Part shown: positions 40,201-49,518 of the stretch, piece by piece
Numbering within the stretch: position 1 is the first letter of the stretch
How the letters are laid out: each line of letters opens with the position of its first letter
Origin: Oscillospiraceae bacterium
GTDB taxonomy: Bacteria > Bacillota_A > Clostridia > Oscillospirales > Oscillospiraceae
Reading direction: 5' to 3'
Assembly (NCBI GenBank): GCA_017627975.1
Contig: JAGAFT010000122.1
Location: 1-63,136, forward strand
DNA length: 63,136 nucleotides
Position numbers and translations under genes: made by a program
Notes under the pieces: model-generated
Databases searched by the model: none
What the model saw: the letters and a program-made list of their open reading frames with translations, nothing else
Told to the model about the DNA's origin: nothing

Positions 40201-43200
40201 GGGCAAGCGGTTTCTCAGTCTATGCGGTTGCGGAGAACGTTGACCTTGGAGCGCTCAATAATAAAACCTATGGCCTGATCAACACAACTGACGGCGCCAA
40301 ACCTTCCGGTACCGCCATGATGTCCACTGCACAGAGCAACGGTACCAAGCTGCAGGGAAAAAGCACAACCGTCCGGATCAACACGGTCAACCGGAGGGAT
40401 TATGTCTATGTGGCAAATAACAGCAATATCACCATGTGGACGTTCTATGAAGCTTCTGCGGGAAAGTATTATATCACGGCTCAGTCAGGCGGCAAAACGA
40501 AATATCTGAATGTCAGCGAGAGCGGGATCTCGCTGGTAGATGATTCATCTGAAGACGGCTGTGTATTTACGGTGAGCGCGGGAACGGGTTCAAACGCGGG
40601 AAAATACAAATTCAGCACGACGAACGGTGTGCTCAGGCTCAATGGCAGCAGCTTCGAACGTGCCGCGTCGAACTATAACAAAGCGGATGCCTGGATGAAC
40701 TTTGCCGAGCTTTCCGATCTGAACGAAGATGACTTTGTGACCTATACCGCCCAGAAGGTCAGCATCTCAGAGGCCGCCGGAGAAGTGAACGACGGAGATA
40801 TGGTTATTCTCTATACCCGTATCTGGAACGATACCGACCATCGTTATGATTACTATGTGGTGGATTATGACGGAAAGCTGGTAAAGGCATACGAGTCCGG
40901 CGATACGATTTCCTGGGTAGGCAGCCAGGTGAATACCATGCTGTGGGACTTCAAGGAACATTACTATGCCGGTACAAGCACACCGAACGGCTATTATGAT
41001 CTGAGCAACCTCTATTCCGGGAAGTATATTGCGCCGAAGACATCGAACGGGACCGAGACCTTCTTTGCCGACAGCGCCTACGGAGTCAATCTGAACGGGC
41101 GCGGCAACGGCGATTATTATACGACAATCCTGGCTTGGGATGATTACTACTATGCGTCCCTGAAGGTGGATGAGGAACAGATCGCGCTTCTGTCTTCCAC
41201 CCTTTCCCAGGCAAGCGACTTCTACTTCGCGAAGATGTCGACGGATACGGAGACCATGGAAGTGACCACGGTTTCCACGGTGGACAGTACCCAATTCGGC
41301 ATCACGCTGAAAATGCAGGATTTCGGCGAAAACGACAACCTGACAAGCGGCCGAAGCGCAGAGATGAGCAATATTCTGGGAAATACCCCCTATAACCAAT
41401 GGACCGGATCGAAGGAACTTCTGCAGAACTATATCGCCGGGGGAAGCGACTATCCGATTGCGACAAATTCTAATAAGTCGTTAGGCGCGCTGTTTTCCAA
41501 TCCCTTGGAGGTTAATCATCAGTTCCTGACGACCACGTATTATGAAACCGGCTATTTCGAATATGACTCCACACAAAACTTCGCCCACCTGATTACGAGC
41601 ACCTCAGATCCCTGGTATGGCGTGGAGTCGCCGAGCGGCGGGACTTACGGCGTGGGTGACTTTGTCATCTACGGTCAGCTCGGAACTTCTTCCGAAGGAA
41701 ATAAAGATACGCTGAGACACGGGCAGTTCCTTCCCTATAATGATATCATTGGCGGGTTCAAAACGGATGAAGAAGGGAACCCTGTTCTGGATGAGAACGG
41801 CAACCGCATTCCCATTCCCATCAAAGTCTCGACACAGTATTCCAACACCCGTGACATCCATGCGGATCCTCTGTCCTCACTGGATCCGGCCTATGGCGAA
41901 AAGCTTTATGAAATCTCCTGGAATAAGACCCACAAACTGCCGTATGTGGACCACTTCTTCGGCATGGAGATGTCAGCCAGCTTCATGCAGAGCGCGAGCG
42001 GACTGGACGCCTGGGGCCACGACCTGATCTTCGAGTTCTCCGGTGACGACGACTTCTGGCTGTATGTGGACGATGTCCTGGTGCTTGACCTGGGCGGTAT
42101 CCACTCCGCCCTGGACGGCAACGTGAACTTCAGAACAGGCGAAATTGTCGAAAACGGAACGCCATTCACCCTTAAACAACGCTTTGAAGCAGCCTACAGA
42201 GCACAGCACGCCGGGGAAGAGAACCTGGAAGAGAATCTTCAGAACTGGCTGAAGGGCATCTTCAAGGTGGAAACCGTTGTTGTCGACGGCGAAGAGCAGG
42301 AAACCATCACGGATGTCTTCAAGGATTACTCCAGCCATACCATGCGGATGTTCTACCTGGAGCGCGGCGCCGGCGCCTCCAACCTTCATATGCGCTTTAA
42401 CATCTCGGAGTACAAAGATGGCGGGATTCAGCTGCAGAAGAAAGTTTCAGGAACCGAGAATTCTGATCAGCTGTTCCCCTTCCAGATCTGGTATCGGGAC
42501 CCTGATACGTATGTGATGGTAAGAGCAGACGGAACCGTTGCGGTGACGGATTCCCAGACCGGAGAGCAGGTACCATATGAAGCAGAGTACTCTGTTCAGG
42601 CCGGAGACGACACCCTGGTCTATAAGAATGTTTTCTTCCTGAAGGCCGGGCAGACCGTCAATATTCAGCTGCCTTCGGAAGACACAGCGTATTACATCAG
42701 GGAATGCGCGATGGATTCACCGGCTACCTATGAATGGGTGAAAATCAACGACATCGAGACACCGGGAAGCGACGTAAGTCCGCAGAAATACAATGACAGC
42801 CCTGTAACAGAAGGCACAGATATTCCGGTCTCCGGTCTGCTGGACTTCAATGCTGCTCAGGCCACGGTTTCCGAGCGCAAAAAAGTGATCTATGAAAACC
42901 ACGTGGATGAAACCGCGATGAAAAACCTGACCATCAAGAAGCGTCTCTGGCAGGATGAGAGGATGACGACAGAGATCTTCAGCGGCACCGGCGAATACGC
43001 GGACAACACAGAGTTCAGCTTCCGTGTTTATATCGGCATGGAGGGCGAAACCTACACGATCTACAAAAACGGTCCGTACCGCGTCAAGAACCCGGCGGGA
43101 GAGTATTGCTATTTCCATAACGGAGCGTTTGTTTCTACAGGCAAGAAAGACTTCGGAGAAATCACTAACGACATTGTCCATAACGATCCCCAAATCCTGC

Positions 43201-45296
43201 AAGGGGATACCCTGCAGCAGCGCTGCACCTTCCATACCGGACGCGGCTCCATAACCAAGATCAAGGCCGGATATACCGTGGAAATTCCCGGACTCTTAAA
43301 CGGGACGCCGTTTATCGTTGCCGAACGTGACAATGAGATTCCTTCCGGGTATAACCGACTGGGATACGAGGCCAATGGATCAGGTTCCGTTATTTCCGGC
43401 GAGCTCCTGACAGGAACCACGGAAGACCGCGAGGCCGGTCTCCTGATGGCAGGAACGATCGCCGGCGACCAGGAGGTTACGGTACACAACCAGCATGGCT
43501 ACACCCTGATTGCAAAAAAGGTCTGGTCCGACGCGGCCTTCATGGATGATCATGATGAGATCTATTTCGCAGTCTATCGGAAAGGCGACCTTTCTCTGAT
43601 CGACGGTTCCGTGCGCCAGCTTGGCAAGACGGGTACCTCGCTCAGCTGGTTCTTCCCGGATCTGGAGGCGGGGAAAAACCTCAATGACTATGTGGTCTAC
43701 GAGGTCATGCTGAAGGTTCCGGCCGGAAGCAAACTTGGGGAGGTAACGGTAGACTCTTCGGGAAAAGTTACCGGCTACACGACAGTTAGCGGTGACACAA
43801 GCACGGCTCATGACATAACGGAAGGAAACCTCATCCGCATCGAAGAAGGCGGTGTTCTTACCGCGGGCGGCACTTCAAACGAACACGGATACTCCGCAAG
43901 CATGGAATACGTTGCCGCTTATTCCCGTGAGGTGCTGAAGCCCGGAACGGACGGAAAGTACCCGAATGTCCGCACGGATACGGTCAGCAACTCCAGGCCC
44001 GGCATCAAAATCGTCAAAACGGATATGAATGGGGTGCCACTGGAAGGCGCAGGCTTTACATTCTCAAACCAGAACAGCCTGACAAAGACCTTCAGTTCCG
44101 ATCAAAACGGACTGGTCGTGGTTGCCTATCTGCTGCCGGGTACGGAGTATTCCCTGACCGAATCCGCCGCGCCTTATGGATATCAGGCGCTGATCGATTC
44201 CCTTACGATCCGCGTCGGTGAGGATGGCAAGGTGTATGTCAACGGCTCGGCCACTGATCCCGAAAACGGCTACTACACCGTCAGCCAGGTTCCGAATCCG
44301 ACAGCGACCAATATGCCGACAGTGACGATCAGGAATCAGGGCGTCGCGCTGAAAGCCGTTAAAATTGATTCTGTCTCGGGTCGTACCCTTTCGGGTGTGA
44401 AGTTTGCTCTCTACAAAGAGGTATTCGCTACGACCGGCGGAATGCCGGATCCGACCCGTCCCATGCCGGATTATACGCCGATGGAAGGGTACGAAGAGCT
44501 GATTACAGACAATGACGGTGTGATCCCCAAAATTGTTCTGAAGAACGCCGAAAATCCCGACGGTCTGCCTGCCGGGCACTATTATCTGAGAGAAGAGGAG
44601 ACGCCCGCCGGCTATGTTTCACTGGGGATGGATATCCGCATCAATCTGTCCTCTTCCGGGCAGGTGACGATACAGAGCGCAAAACGTCCGACACAGGCGG
44701 GAAAGGATTGGGTTATCGGCGAGGTTTCTACGAAAGTCGCCGCTATTGAACAGACCGACGACGGCTTGCTTCAGATCACGCTCAAGAATACGCCCAAAGA
44801 CCCGGTCCGGATCAGGAAGGTGGAGATGCTTAGCGAAAAGCCTCTCACCGGGGTCAAATTTGAACTGTACCGGTCCAATCAGGTCGGCGAGGACGGATTG
44901 CCCAAACAGGGAGAAACTCCCGTGATAGCGGGCACGACGGACGCGAATGGCATTCTGACGCTTGGCGGTCTGGAAGGACTGTACTTCCTCTTTGAAACGG
45001 AAACGCTGACGGGTTACAATCTGCTCCCGGGGCCAATCCAGATACAATCATCCGCAGAGTCGGACAATGTTACGGCCTTCTTAAGCGGAACCGGATATCT
45101 GGAGTGCAAAAAGATCAAAGAAAGCGGAAACACCGTCTGGCAGATCAAAGTCGAAAACTCCACCGGCTATGAACTCCCGCAGACCGGCGGGGAAGGTACG
45201 CTTCTCTTCTCGGTGCTTGGCACGATTCTGATCCTCTCTTCGACACTGCTGATCCTCGCGAAACGGAAGCAGGAAGCTTACACACCCAGGCACTGA
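37224..45296 (+). CDS. Giant LPQTG surface adhesin with His/Cys modules
   Basis: The 2690-residue protein is cell-wall anchored. It has an N-terminal membrane/signal segment (about 20-48), then seven H-x-H-x3-C modules between residues 73 and 237 (HTHNDDC, HVHDENC, HKHSADC, HVHTDEC, HHHDESC, HVHTDAC, HVHGPEC), each followed by a second Cys. An acidic Glu/Thr linker runs to about 412. Beta modules follow, two of them near-repeats (about 713-855 and 859-1004). A fibro-slime/PA14-like domain lies near 1590-1630 (FEFSGDDDFWLYVDDVLVLD). CnaB/SpaA-like domains follow (LTIKKRLW, GIKIVKTDMNGVPLEGAGFT, ALKAVKIDSVSGRTLSGVKF). It ends LPQTGG (2651 on), a helix and a basic tail. CnaB domains usually self-link by isopeptide bonds. 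The class C sortase downstream is the likely partner. Confidence 0.9.
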   Translation: MNNRSEERIAMKLREMKKRRWQIGMLFCLCLLVAAGVAGFFHLPARAKTYQKRVLTCPAEAPAGPGYAGFFLHTHNDDCFDENGSLVCPLPEIKAHVHDENCFVVSQELDCAIPESDGHKHSADCYTRVRGDLICERSTEPVLDEEGNVLEEGHVHTDECYAWHEELSCGMEEGEGAHHHDESCWRTVTTLTCDKTELIPHVHTDACYTVDEAGNASLICGMQELTEHVHGPECFTVYELDDGEPEETGEQAVYTTEDSNVEDSAAETDTEEITPAPEAPDAGNTEGAPEDGFIFLYPEEDETEIETDTWISTEDTDTDNTDPENANPENADEARTAETETAETEAADEESTEQENQEADPADVQETEEKENTEEDKEEENSADKETAEGEQESKETQETEETQETEETPEAIPCVQLGGEKDGASVLAEVPESILGEIARLSLNDYSADEARAAILSAVNENAAEGEEREITALYVIDIGLMADGEPVIPEGETQIRFTLQTEEIRGMSAPKVYQLMNGTAERIREADFDLEAGTVSFTAFGFSPFAVVDLTGDETAEEPLSVRMPAQNFEESTDTVTVRVVAPDGAFPPETTMRVTQIEIESVMGVVQESVGGEITRVQAVDISFFDADGNEIEPVVPIHVDMIPVTDSGNDETEETAAAPDGSVQTILHMDNNGNTTVVEQKEGDGTENSTVSFAADSFSVYILVYSNTLEKTVLASDGETYRITLSYDADAGIPADAELAVEEILPDSEEYRAYLQMAENSVENEMVSFARFFDITILSGGQEIQPAAPVDVKIELADTLEEGAKAIHFGEEVEVIDAEVTSLPEKTTDAGTAENAGSETAFSADGFSIYGVIVTTLEKTITASDGNTYSVSVTYGADAKIPVDAVLSVEEILSESERYNDYVNETETVLGLEAGSLPYARFFDITILGAEEEKLQPAEGTTVEVKIELADVEDGKSLNIVHFAETQGEDKTEPELLESVTEGAAVSFRASGFSVYAVAENVDLGALNNKTYGLINTTDGAKPSGTAMMSTAQSNGTKLQGKSTTVRINTVNRRDYVYVANNSNITMWTFYEASAGKYYITAQSGGKTKYLNVSESGISLVDDSSEDGCVFTVSAGTGSNAGKYKFSTTNGVLRLNGSSFERAASNYNKADAWMNFAELSDLNEDDFVTYTAQKVSISEAAGEVNDGDMVILYTRIWNDTDHRYDYYVVDYDGKLVKAYESGDTISWVGSQVNTMLWDFKEHYYAGTSTPNGYYDLSNLYSGKYIAPKTSNGTETFFADSAYGVNLNGRGNGDYYTTILAWDDYYYASLKVDEEQIALLSSTLSQASDFYFAKMSTDTETMEVTTVSTVDSTQFGITLKMQDFGENDNLTSGRSAEMSNILGNTPYNQWTGSKELLQNYIAGGSDYPIATNSNKSLGALFSNPLEVNHQFLTTTYYETGYFEYDSTQNFAHLITSTSDPWYGVESPSGGTYGVGDFVIYGQLGTSSEGNKDTLRHGQFLPYNDIIGGFKTDEEGNPVLDENGNRIPIPIKVSTQYSNTRDIHADPLSSLDPAYGEKLYEISWNKTHKLPYVDHFFGMEMSASFMQSASGLDAWGHDLIFEFSGDDDFWLYVDDVLVLDLGGIHSALDGNVNFRTGEIVENGTPFTLKQRFEAAYRAQHAGEENLEENLQNWLKGIFKVETVVVDGEEQETITDVFKDYSSHTMRMFYLERGAGASNLHMRFNISEYKDGGIQLQKKVSGTENSDQLFPFQIWYRDPDTYVMVRADGTVAVTDSQTGEQVPYEAEYSVQAGDDTLVYKNVFFLKAGQTVNIQLPSEDTAYYIRECAMDSPATYEWVKINDIETPGSDVSPQKYNDSPVTEGTDIPVSGLLDFNAAQATVSERKKVIYENHVDETAMKNLTIKKRLWQDERMTTEIFSGTGEYADNTEFSFRVYIGMEGETYTIYKNGPYRVKNPAGEYCYFHNGAFVSTGKKDFGEITNDIVHNDPQILQGDTLQQRCTFHTGRGSITKIKAGYTVEIPGLLNGTPFIVAERDNEIPSGYNRLGYEANGSGSVISGELLTGTTEDREAGLLMAGTIAGDQEVTVHNQHGYTLIAKKVWSDAAFMDDHDEIYFAVYRKGDLSLIDGSVRQLGKTGTSLSWFFPDLEAGKNLNDYVVYEVMLKVPAGSKLGEVTVDSSGKVTGYTTVSGDTSTAHDITEGNLIRIEEGGVLTAGGTSNEHGYSASMEYVAAYSREVLKPGTDGKYPNVRTDTVSNSRPGIKIVKTDMNGVPLEGAGFTFSNQNSLTKTFSSDQNGLVVVAYLLPGTEYSLTESAAPYGYQALIDSLTIRVGEDGKVYVNGSATDPENGYYTVSQVPNPTATNMPTVTIRNQGVALKAVKIDSVSGRTLSGVKFALYKEVFATTGGMPDPTRPMPDYTPMEGYEELITDNDGVIPKIVLKNAENPDGLPAGHYYLREEETPAGYVSLGMDIRINLSSSGQVTIQSAKRPTQAGKDWVIGEVSTKVAAIEQTDDGLLQITLKNTPKDPVRIRKVEMLSEKPLTGVKFELYRSNQVGEDGLPKQGETPVIAGTTDANGILTLGGLEGLYFLFETETLTGYNLLPGPIQIQSSAESDNVTAFLSGTGYLECKKIKESGNTVWQIKVENSTGYELPQTGGEGTLLFSVLGTILILSSTLLILAKRKQEAYTPRH

Positions 45297-45350
45297 GCCT
45301 CTCTGAAAAAACGAGTGTCCGATTCATACAAAACAGCACAGCAAATATCG

Positions 45351-45378
45351 CGGCAGGCTCAGGAAAGGGAGCCTGCCG
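45351..45378 (+). terminator. Terminator after the adhesin gene
   Basis: Stem CGGCAGGCTC/GAGCCTGCCG with an 8-base loop, then a modest T-run (TATTTCC). Weak as a terminator but well placed. Confidence 0.65.
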
Positions 45379-45523
45379 TATTTCCGTCAATTTGACGCAA
45401 AGTTTTCCCGATTATTGACGCTTTTCTTGATTGTGTCTGTGGTACAATGAATCAGAATCCCGGATCAGAAGGAAAAAACTTGGAATTCCACGATTTTTCA
45501 AAGAAAAAACGGTGAATGTATCC

Positions 45524-45552
45524 TTGAGAATTTAAAGAATATATGATATACT
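45524..45552 (+). promoter_or_regulatory. Promoter of the sortase/pilin operon
   Basis: TTGAGA and TATACT are separated by 17 bases, 35 bases before the sortase ATG. The 290-base gap upstream holds only this and the terminator. The -10 region (AATATATGATATACT) resembles the promoter at 35096-35123. Confidence 0.7.
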
Positions 45553-45587
45553 AAATTGCTTAATATAGCTATTAATCGGAGCAATCG

Positions 45588-46679
45588 ATGAGTAGAAGAA
45601 AAAGACCTCTGACCCCAGAGGAGAAAAAGAGAAGAAAGAGATCGGCTCTGACCAGCTGGCTCCTTGTTCTGGTGATGCTGGTGGGACTCGGGATTATGGC
45701 TTACCCGACGGTGAGCGACTGGTGGAACTCCTTCCACGCCTCCCGCGCCATCGCCTCGTATTCCAGCGCCGTCGAACATGTGGACAAGGAAAAACTGGAC
45801 GACATGATCCGGGCCGCGCATGAATACAACGAGCGCCTGGTGAAGAAGGCAAACCCCTACGTCATGTCGGAGGAGGACCTGAAGGAGTATAACTCGCTTC
45901 TGGACCTCTCCGGAACGGGCATCATCGGCTACATCACCATCAAGTCCATCGGTGTCTATATTCCGATTTACCACGGCACGGAAGAATCCGTCCTGCAGAT
46001 TGCCATCGGGCACCTCGACTGGAGCTCGCTGCCGGTGGGCGGAGAGAGCACCCACACGGTCGTCTCCGGACACAGGGGCCTGCCCAGCGCGAAGCTCTTC
46101 ACCGACCTGGACCAGATGAGAGAAGGCGACACCTTTACCATCACGGTCCTGAACCAGATGATCACCTATGAGGTCGACCAGATCCGCATTGTGGAACCCG
46201 GCGACATCTCAGAGCTCGCGATCGTGCCCGGAAAGGACTACTGCACGCTGGTCACCTGTACCCCCTACGGCATCAACACCCACCGCCTGCTGATCCGCGG
46301 CCAGCGCATCGCCAATGAGGCCGGCGAGCTGGTGGTACCGGCGGAAGCCTTCCGGATCCCGAACTACATCACGATCCCGGCCATCGGCGTACCGCTTCTG
46401 TTCCTCACGCTGATCGCCCTGCTGATCTTCTCGGGACGCAGGAGACCGAAGCTCAAGAAAGCAGACCTCTACCGCATGATTGAGGAAGTAACGGAGTCGA
46501 CCCCGACGTCGAGATACAGCCAGAGCACGGCGAGGAAGACCTCCGATGGAAAACCGAAAGACGACCCGGTGAAGGAACCGGAAGTGAAACCCGAACCCAA
46601 AGAAGACCCCGATATCTCAGCGGAAGAACCAAACCACGGCGCCCCGGAGGACGCTCCGGCGGGCGAAGAAGAAAAGTGA
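45588..46679 (+). CDS. Class C (pilin-polymerising) sortase
   Basis: Sortases of this class join pilin subunits and pass them to the wall. The 363-residue protein has an N-terminal helix (21-43), a region with NPYVM where class C lids usually read DP(F/W/Y), and the core with His162 (VVSGHRGLP), Cys224 (CTLVTCTPYGINTHR) and Arg233. A second helix (about 265-288) and a long polar, Lys/Pro/Glu-rich cytoplasmic tail follow. Two helices with an outside catalytic domain is the class C layout. It is first in the pilus operon, 13 bases before the pilin-like gene. Confidence 0.92.
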   Translation: MSRRKRPLTPEEKKRRKRSALTSWLLVLVMLVGLGIMAYPTVSDWWNSFHASRAIASYSSAVEHVDKEKLDDMIRAAHEYNERLVKKANPYVMSEEDLKEYNSLLDLSGTGIIGYITIKSIGVYIPIYHGTEESVLQIAIGHLDWSSLPVGGESTHTVVSGHRGLPSAKLFTDLDQMREGDTFTITVLNQMITYEVDQIRIVEPGDISELAIVPGKDYCTLVTCTPYGINTHRLLIRGQRIANEAGELVVPAEAFRIPNYITIPAIGVPLLFLTLIALLIFSGRRRPKLKKADLYRMIEEVTESTPTSRYSQSTARKTSDGKPKDDPVKEPEVKPEPKEDPDISAEEPNHGAPEDAPAGEEEK

Positions 46680-46692
46680 GGAGAGACGGCCA

Positions 46693-48081
46693 ATGAGAAT
46701 GAAAACACAGCGTATCCTTGCGGCATTGCTCAGCCTGGTCCTGCTGCTGGCCCTTGCACCGGCAGGCTGGGCGGAAGGCGGAGACGGTGAGGGAGGAGCA
46801 ATTCCGGAATTCCTCAAGACCCCGAATACGGTAGTGATTAATCTGACGCCGGGCACAGATGAGGAATTCAATAAGGAAATCGTCAATGCCAGCGTACAGG
46901 CAGATCTTTATCTGATCACGGAGGCAACACCGGTAAAGGGCTATGATACCTATGAGTATAAAAAGCTCGAAGGTGACTTTGCATCTTTTCAGACAGCCCT
47001 GGATGATGCTCTGGAAACAAACCCGAGTGACCCCGACGAAATGGCGAGCGAGATCGCAACCCAGCCGCTGAGAGAGGCGAGTATGTTGGATAGATTCACT
47101 TCCCTGGCGTACGACATTGCGGAGGTGGTCTTAGCCGATGATTTCAGTGCGGTTACGCCAATATCGTTCAAGGCGGAGAAGGGCGCGAGCACTTTTGCGG
47201 CAGGAGGACTGAAAGCAGGCCTCTATCTCCTCGTCCTGCGTGGGAGTAATCTTACCGATAAGCACCTGATGCTGCCAGAAGATGCAGAGAAGGAAGAAGA
47301 TAAAGAAGATTACGGTTATGTCACGGAAACGGAAAAGAAGCTCTCGGATTACGGCCCGGATGGTACTGTGACGAAAATCAAACATATCGCGACAAGAGCC
47401 TTCTCCGACAAGTATGAATTTCTCTTTGAGCCGCAGCTGATCACGGTGCCGACAAGAGTAGACGAGAAGACACAGACGGTGCTCCAGTACAATACCGCTT
47501 ACGGCGTATGGTCGAATGAACTGGACCTTAATATCAAAGCGGCAAAGGAAGACCGCAAGGGCAAGATCAAGGTCAAGAAGACACTTTCGGATTACTTGGA
47601 TCTCAGCAAAGATGAGACCTTCGAGCCCGCAATGTTTACCTTCGATGTGGTAGCGACAAAAACAGATAAAAGAGATAGCGAGGAACTATATCGGAAACAG
47701 GTATCGATCAACATCGAAGGCCCTGATAACGTCGGGAAAATAGAGGTATTAAAGGATCTTCCGGTTGGGTCCTATGCGTGGGTGACAGAGACTTACCAGG
47801 GAGCACACTATCAGGTCAACATGCAGAAAAATACCGGACCGTTCGAGGTCAAGGCAGATAAGCTTGTCGTAAGTGAAAAAGGGGTAACGGCTATTGAAGA
47901 GCAGCCTGCTGCTGATATTACGGCTGAATTCGACAACGTGAACAATGACACTCATCGCGGCGGCCACGGTATCGAGAATGTTTTCACGTATGACGGAAAG
48001 ACCTGGTCAAATAACGGAGAGACCGGGCCAAAAGGATGGACGACAGAACCCGCAGATGCAGAAAAGGGAGGCGCAGTATGA
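46693..48081 (+). CDS. Pilin-like secreted protein, no sorting signal
   Basis: This 462-residue protein has a signal peptide (ILAALLSLVLLLALAPAG). A first domain carries AGGLKAGLYLLVLRG and a second is CnaB-like (FTFDVVATKTDKR, IEVLKDLPVGSYAWVTETYQ), as in shaft pilins. The C terminus (TWSNNGETGPKGWTTEP) lacks LPxTG and a membrane helix, so standard sorting is not expected. It sits directly after a class C sortase and overlaps the next gene by four bases. It could be a fibre subunit held by other bonds, or a truncated pilin. Base composition is lower in GC than the operon upstream. Confidence 0.72.
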   Translation: MRMKTQRILAALLSLVLLLALAPAGWAEGGDGEGGAIPEFLKTPNTVVINLTPGTDEEFNKEIVNASVQADLYLITEATPVKGYDTYEYKKLEGDFASFQTALDDALETNPSDPDEMASEIATQPLREASMLDRFTSLAYDIAEVVLADDFSAVTPISFKAEKGASTFAAGGLKAGLYLLVLRGSNLTDKHLMLPEDAEKEEDKEDYGYVTETEKKLSDYGPDGTVTKIKHIATRAFSDKYEFLFEPQLITVPTRVDEKTQTVLQYNTAYGVWSNELDLNIKAAKEDRKGKIKVKKTLSDYLDLSKDETFEPAMFTFDVVATKTDKRDSEELYRKQVSINIEGPDNVGKIEVLKDLPVGSYAWVTETYQGAHYQVNMQKNTGPFEVKADKLVVSEKGVTAIEEQPAADITAEFDNVNNDTHRGGHGIENVFTYDGKTWSNNGETGPKGWTTEPADAEKGGAV

Positions 48082-48692
48082 ACAAACGAAAATGGGGTTT
48101 AGTTCTGCTCACTTTTGCGTTGATCCTTAGTGCAAGTATTCAGCCTGCTATGGCATACTTCACGACTTTTGTACGTGCAAAAGGCGGACATCCGGTCAGC
48201 ATGGGTGATACCACAACAATTGAGGAGACCTTTAAAGATTGGACAAAGACAGTAGTCATTCGAAACAAAGAAGGATCCGAACCCGTTTTCATCCGCGCAA
48301 AAGTGATTTATACGGATCTCAGCAATAAGTTGGGCTTCACTGTAGCAGGTACCGGCTGGACAGCGCTACAGGCAGATGGCTACTACTATTACAGCAGTAA
48401 AGAGCCAGAGACAAGCGAGATTACTATTTTAAATGATGTAAATGATATTAAAAAAGGAGAGAGAAAAGTTAACGCGATGACAGGGCTGACGGCTCTGGAA
48501 GGCGGTCAACCGACCGACCCGCTTATCGTAACGATTACCAATATTCCGGAAGATCCGGAGAAGGGTGACACCTTCAGCGTTACGGTGCTCTATGAAAGCA
48601 CGCCGGTACGGTATAGAGAGGACGGAACGGCCTACGCGAACTGGAATGCAAAAATCATAGAAGTCGGAAGCACAACAGGAGGGAACGGCTGA
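48078..48692 (+). CDS. SipW/TasA-type secreted protein 1
   Basis: This 204-residue protein has a signal peptide ending PAMA-YFTTFVRAKGG. The residues after cleavage resemble substrates of SipW-type signal peptidases (AYF). The mature part is a beta sandwich with DWTKTVVIRNKEGSEPVFIR, a pattern of TasA/camelysin-like proteins. It lacks an anchor. Start chosen at 48078 (ATG overlapping the upstream TGA) rather than a longer frame. It overlaps the next gene by one base. It probably forms or decorates the fibre with its neighbours. Confidence 0.68.
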   Translation: MNKRKWGLVLLTFALILSASIQPAMAYFTTFVRAKGGHPVSMGDTTTIEETFKDWTKTVVIRNKEGSEPVFIRAKVIYTDLSNKLGFTVAGTGWTALQADGYYYYSSKEPETSEITILNDVNDIKKGERKVNAMTGLTALEGGQPTDPLIVTITNIPEDPEKGDTFSVTVLYESTPVRYREDGTAYANWNAKIIEVGSTTGGNG

Positions 48693-49501
48693 TGAAAAAG
48701 ATGAAATCATTTTTCCGGTCTTCTATGGGCACGACCTTAATGTTCATGCTGGCGATTCTGCTCTTGATGACCGGCACCATAGGCGGCGTGCGTGCGAGGC
48801 CGCAGATCTTTAACCCGGACTTTGCCTACGGCGGTGTGGAACTGGACCAGATCGGAATTACTCTTGTTGAAAACGGAACCGATGTCAGCTGGAGAGATTA
48901 CGACAGAGAATCTGAGAGTTTTATTTTTAAATCCAATGATCCGAGCGATGATACATGTGGAATCCTCGTCTCAAAAATGCTTGGTGAGAATGAAAAGCTG
49001 AAGCTGGGGGCTAAGTATACAGAAGAACTCAAAGTAAGAAACAGCGGCAACATTCCGGAATATGTGCGGGTAAGCGTATACAAGTATTGGGTAGACGAAT
49101 CGGGAAAACGCTTTGACGCCTACGATGCAAATGGCAATGATGTGATCAACAGTCTGATCAAACTTCATTTCCGGGAAGATAACGGTTGGGTAATTGACGA
49201 CATTTCCGACACAAAAGAGCGTACTGTACTCTATTATAAGAATATCGTGGAAAAAGGGAGCGAAACCCCACCGTTCACCGACTATCTGATCATTGACGAT
49301 ACCATTATGGAATATGCCAAGGTTACCACAGAAACAAAGGGCAACACCGTTACATGGGTAGCAGATGGGCTGAAATTTATGATCGAGGCGGAAGCGGACG
49401 CTGTTCAGGACCACAACGGCAGAGCGGCCATCAAAAGCGCATGGGGCCTGACAAACGATGACATTTCCAGACTCGGCCTGAATATTGACGAAACCCGATG
49501 A
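48692..49501 (+). CDS. SipW/TasA-type secreted protein 2
   Basis: This 269-residue protein has a hydrophobic signal (FMLAILLLMTGTIGGVRA) ending in the TIGGxRA pattern I associate with SipW-dependent signals in gut clostridia. The mature domain includes GVELDQIGITLVENG, LKVRNSGNIPEYVRVSVYKY and a long beta-rich tail. KVRNSG..PEYVRV is shared in style with the preceding protein (VVIRNKEGSEPVFIR), so both probably have the same fold. There is no anchor. Its end overlaps the next frame only if the latter's earliest ATG is used. Confidence 0.7.
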   Translation: MKKMKSFFRSSMGTTLMFMLAILLLMTGTIGGVRARPQIFNPDFAYGGVELDQIGITLVENGTDVSWRDYDRESESFIFKSNDPSDDTCGILVSKMLGENEKLKLGAKYTEELKVRNSGNIPEYVRVSVYKYWVDESGKRFDAYDANGNDVINSLIKLHFREDNGWVIDDISDTKERTVLYYKNIVEKGSETPPFTDYLIIDDTIMEYAKVTTETKGNTVTWVADGLKFMIEAEADAVQDHNGRAAIKSAWGLTNDDISRLGLNIDETR

Positions 49502-49518
49502 GAAGGAGGATGAATAAA

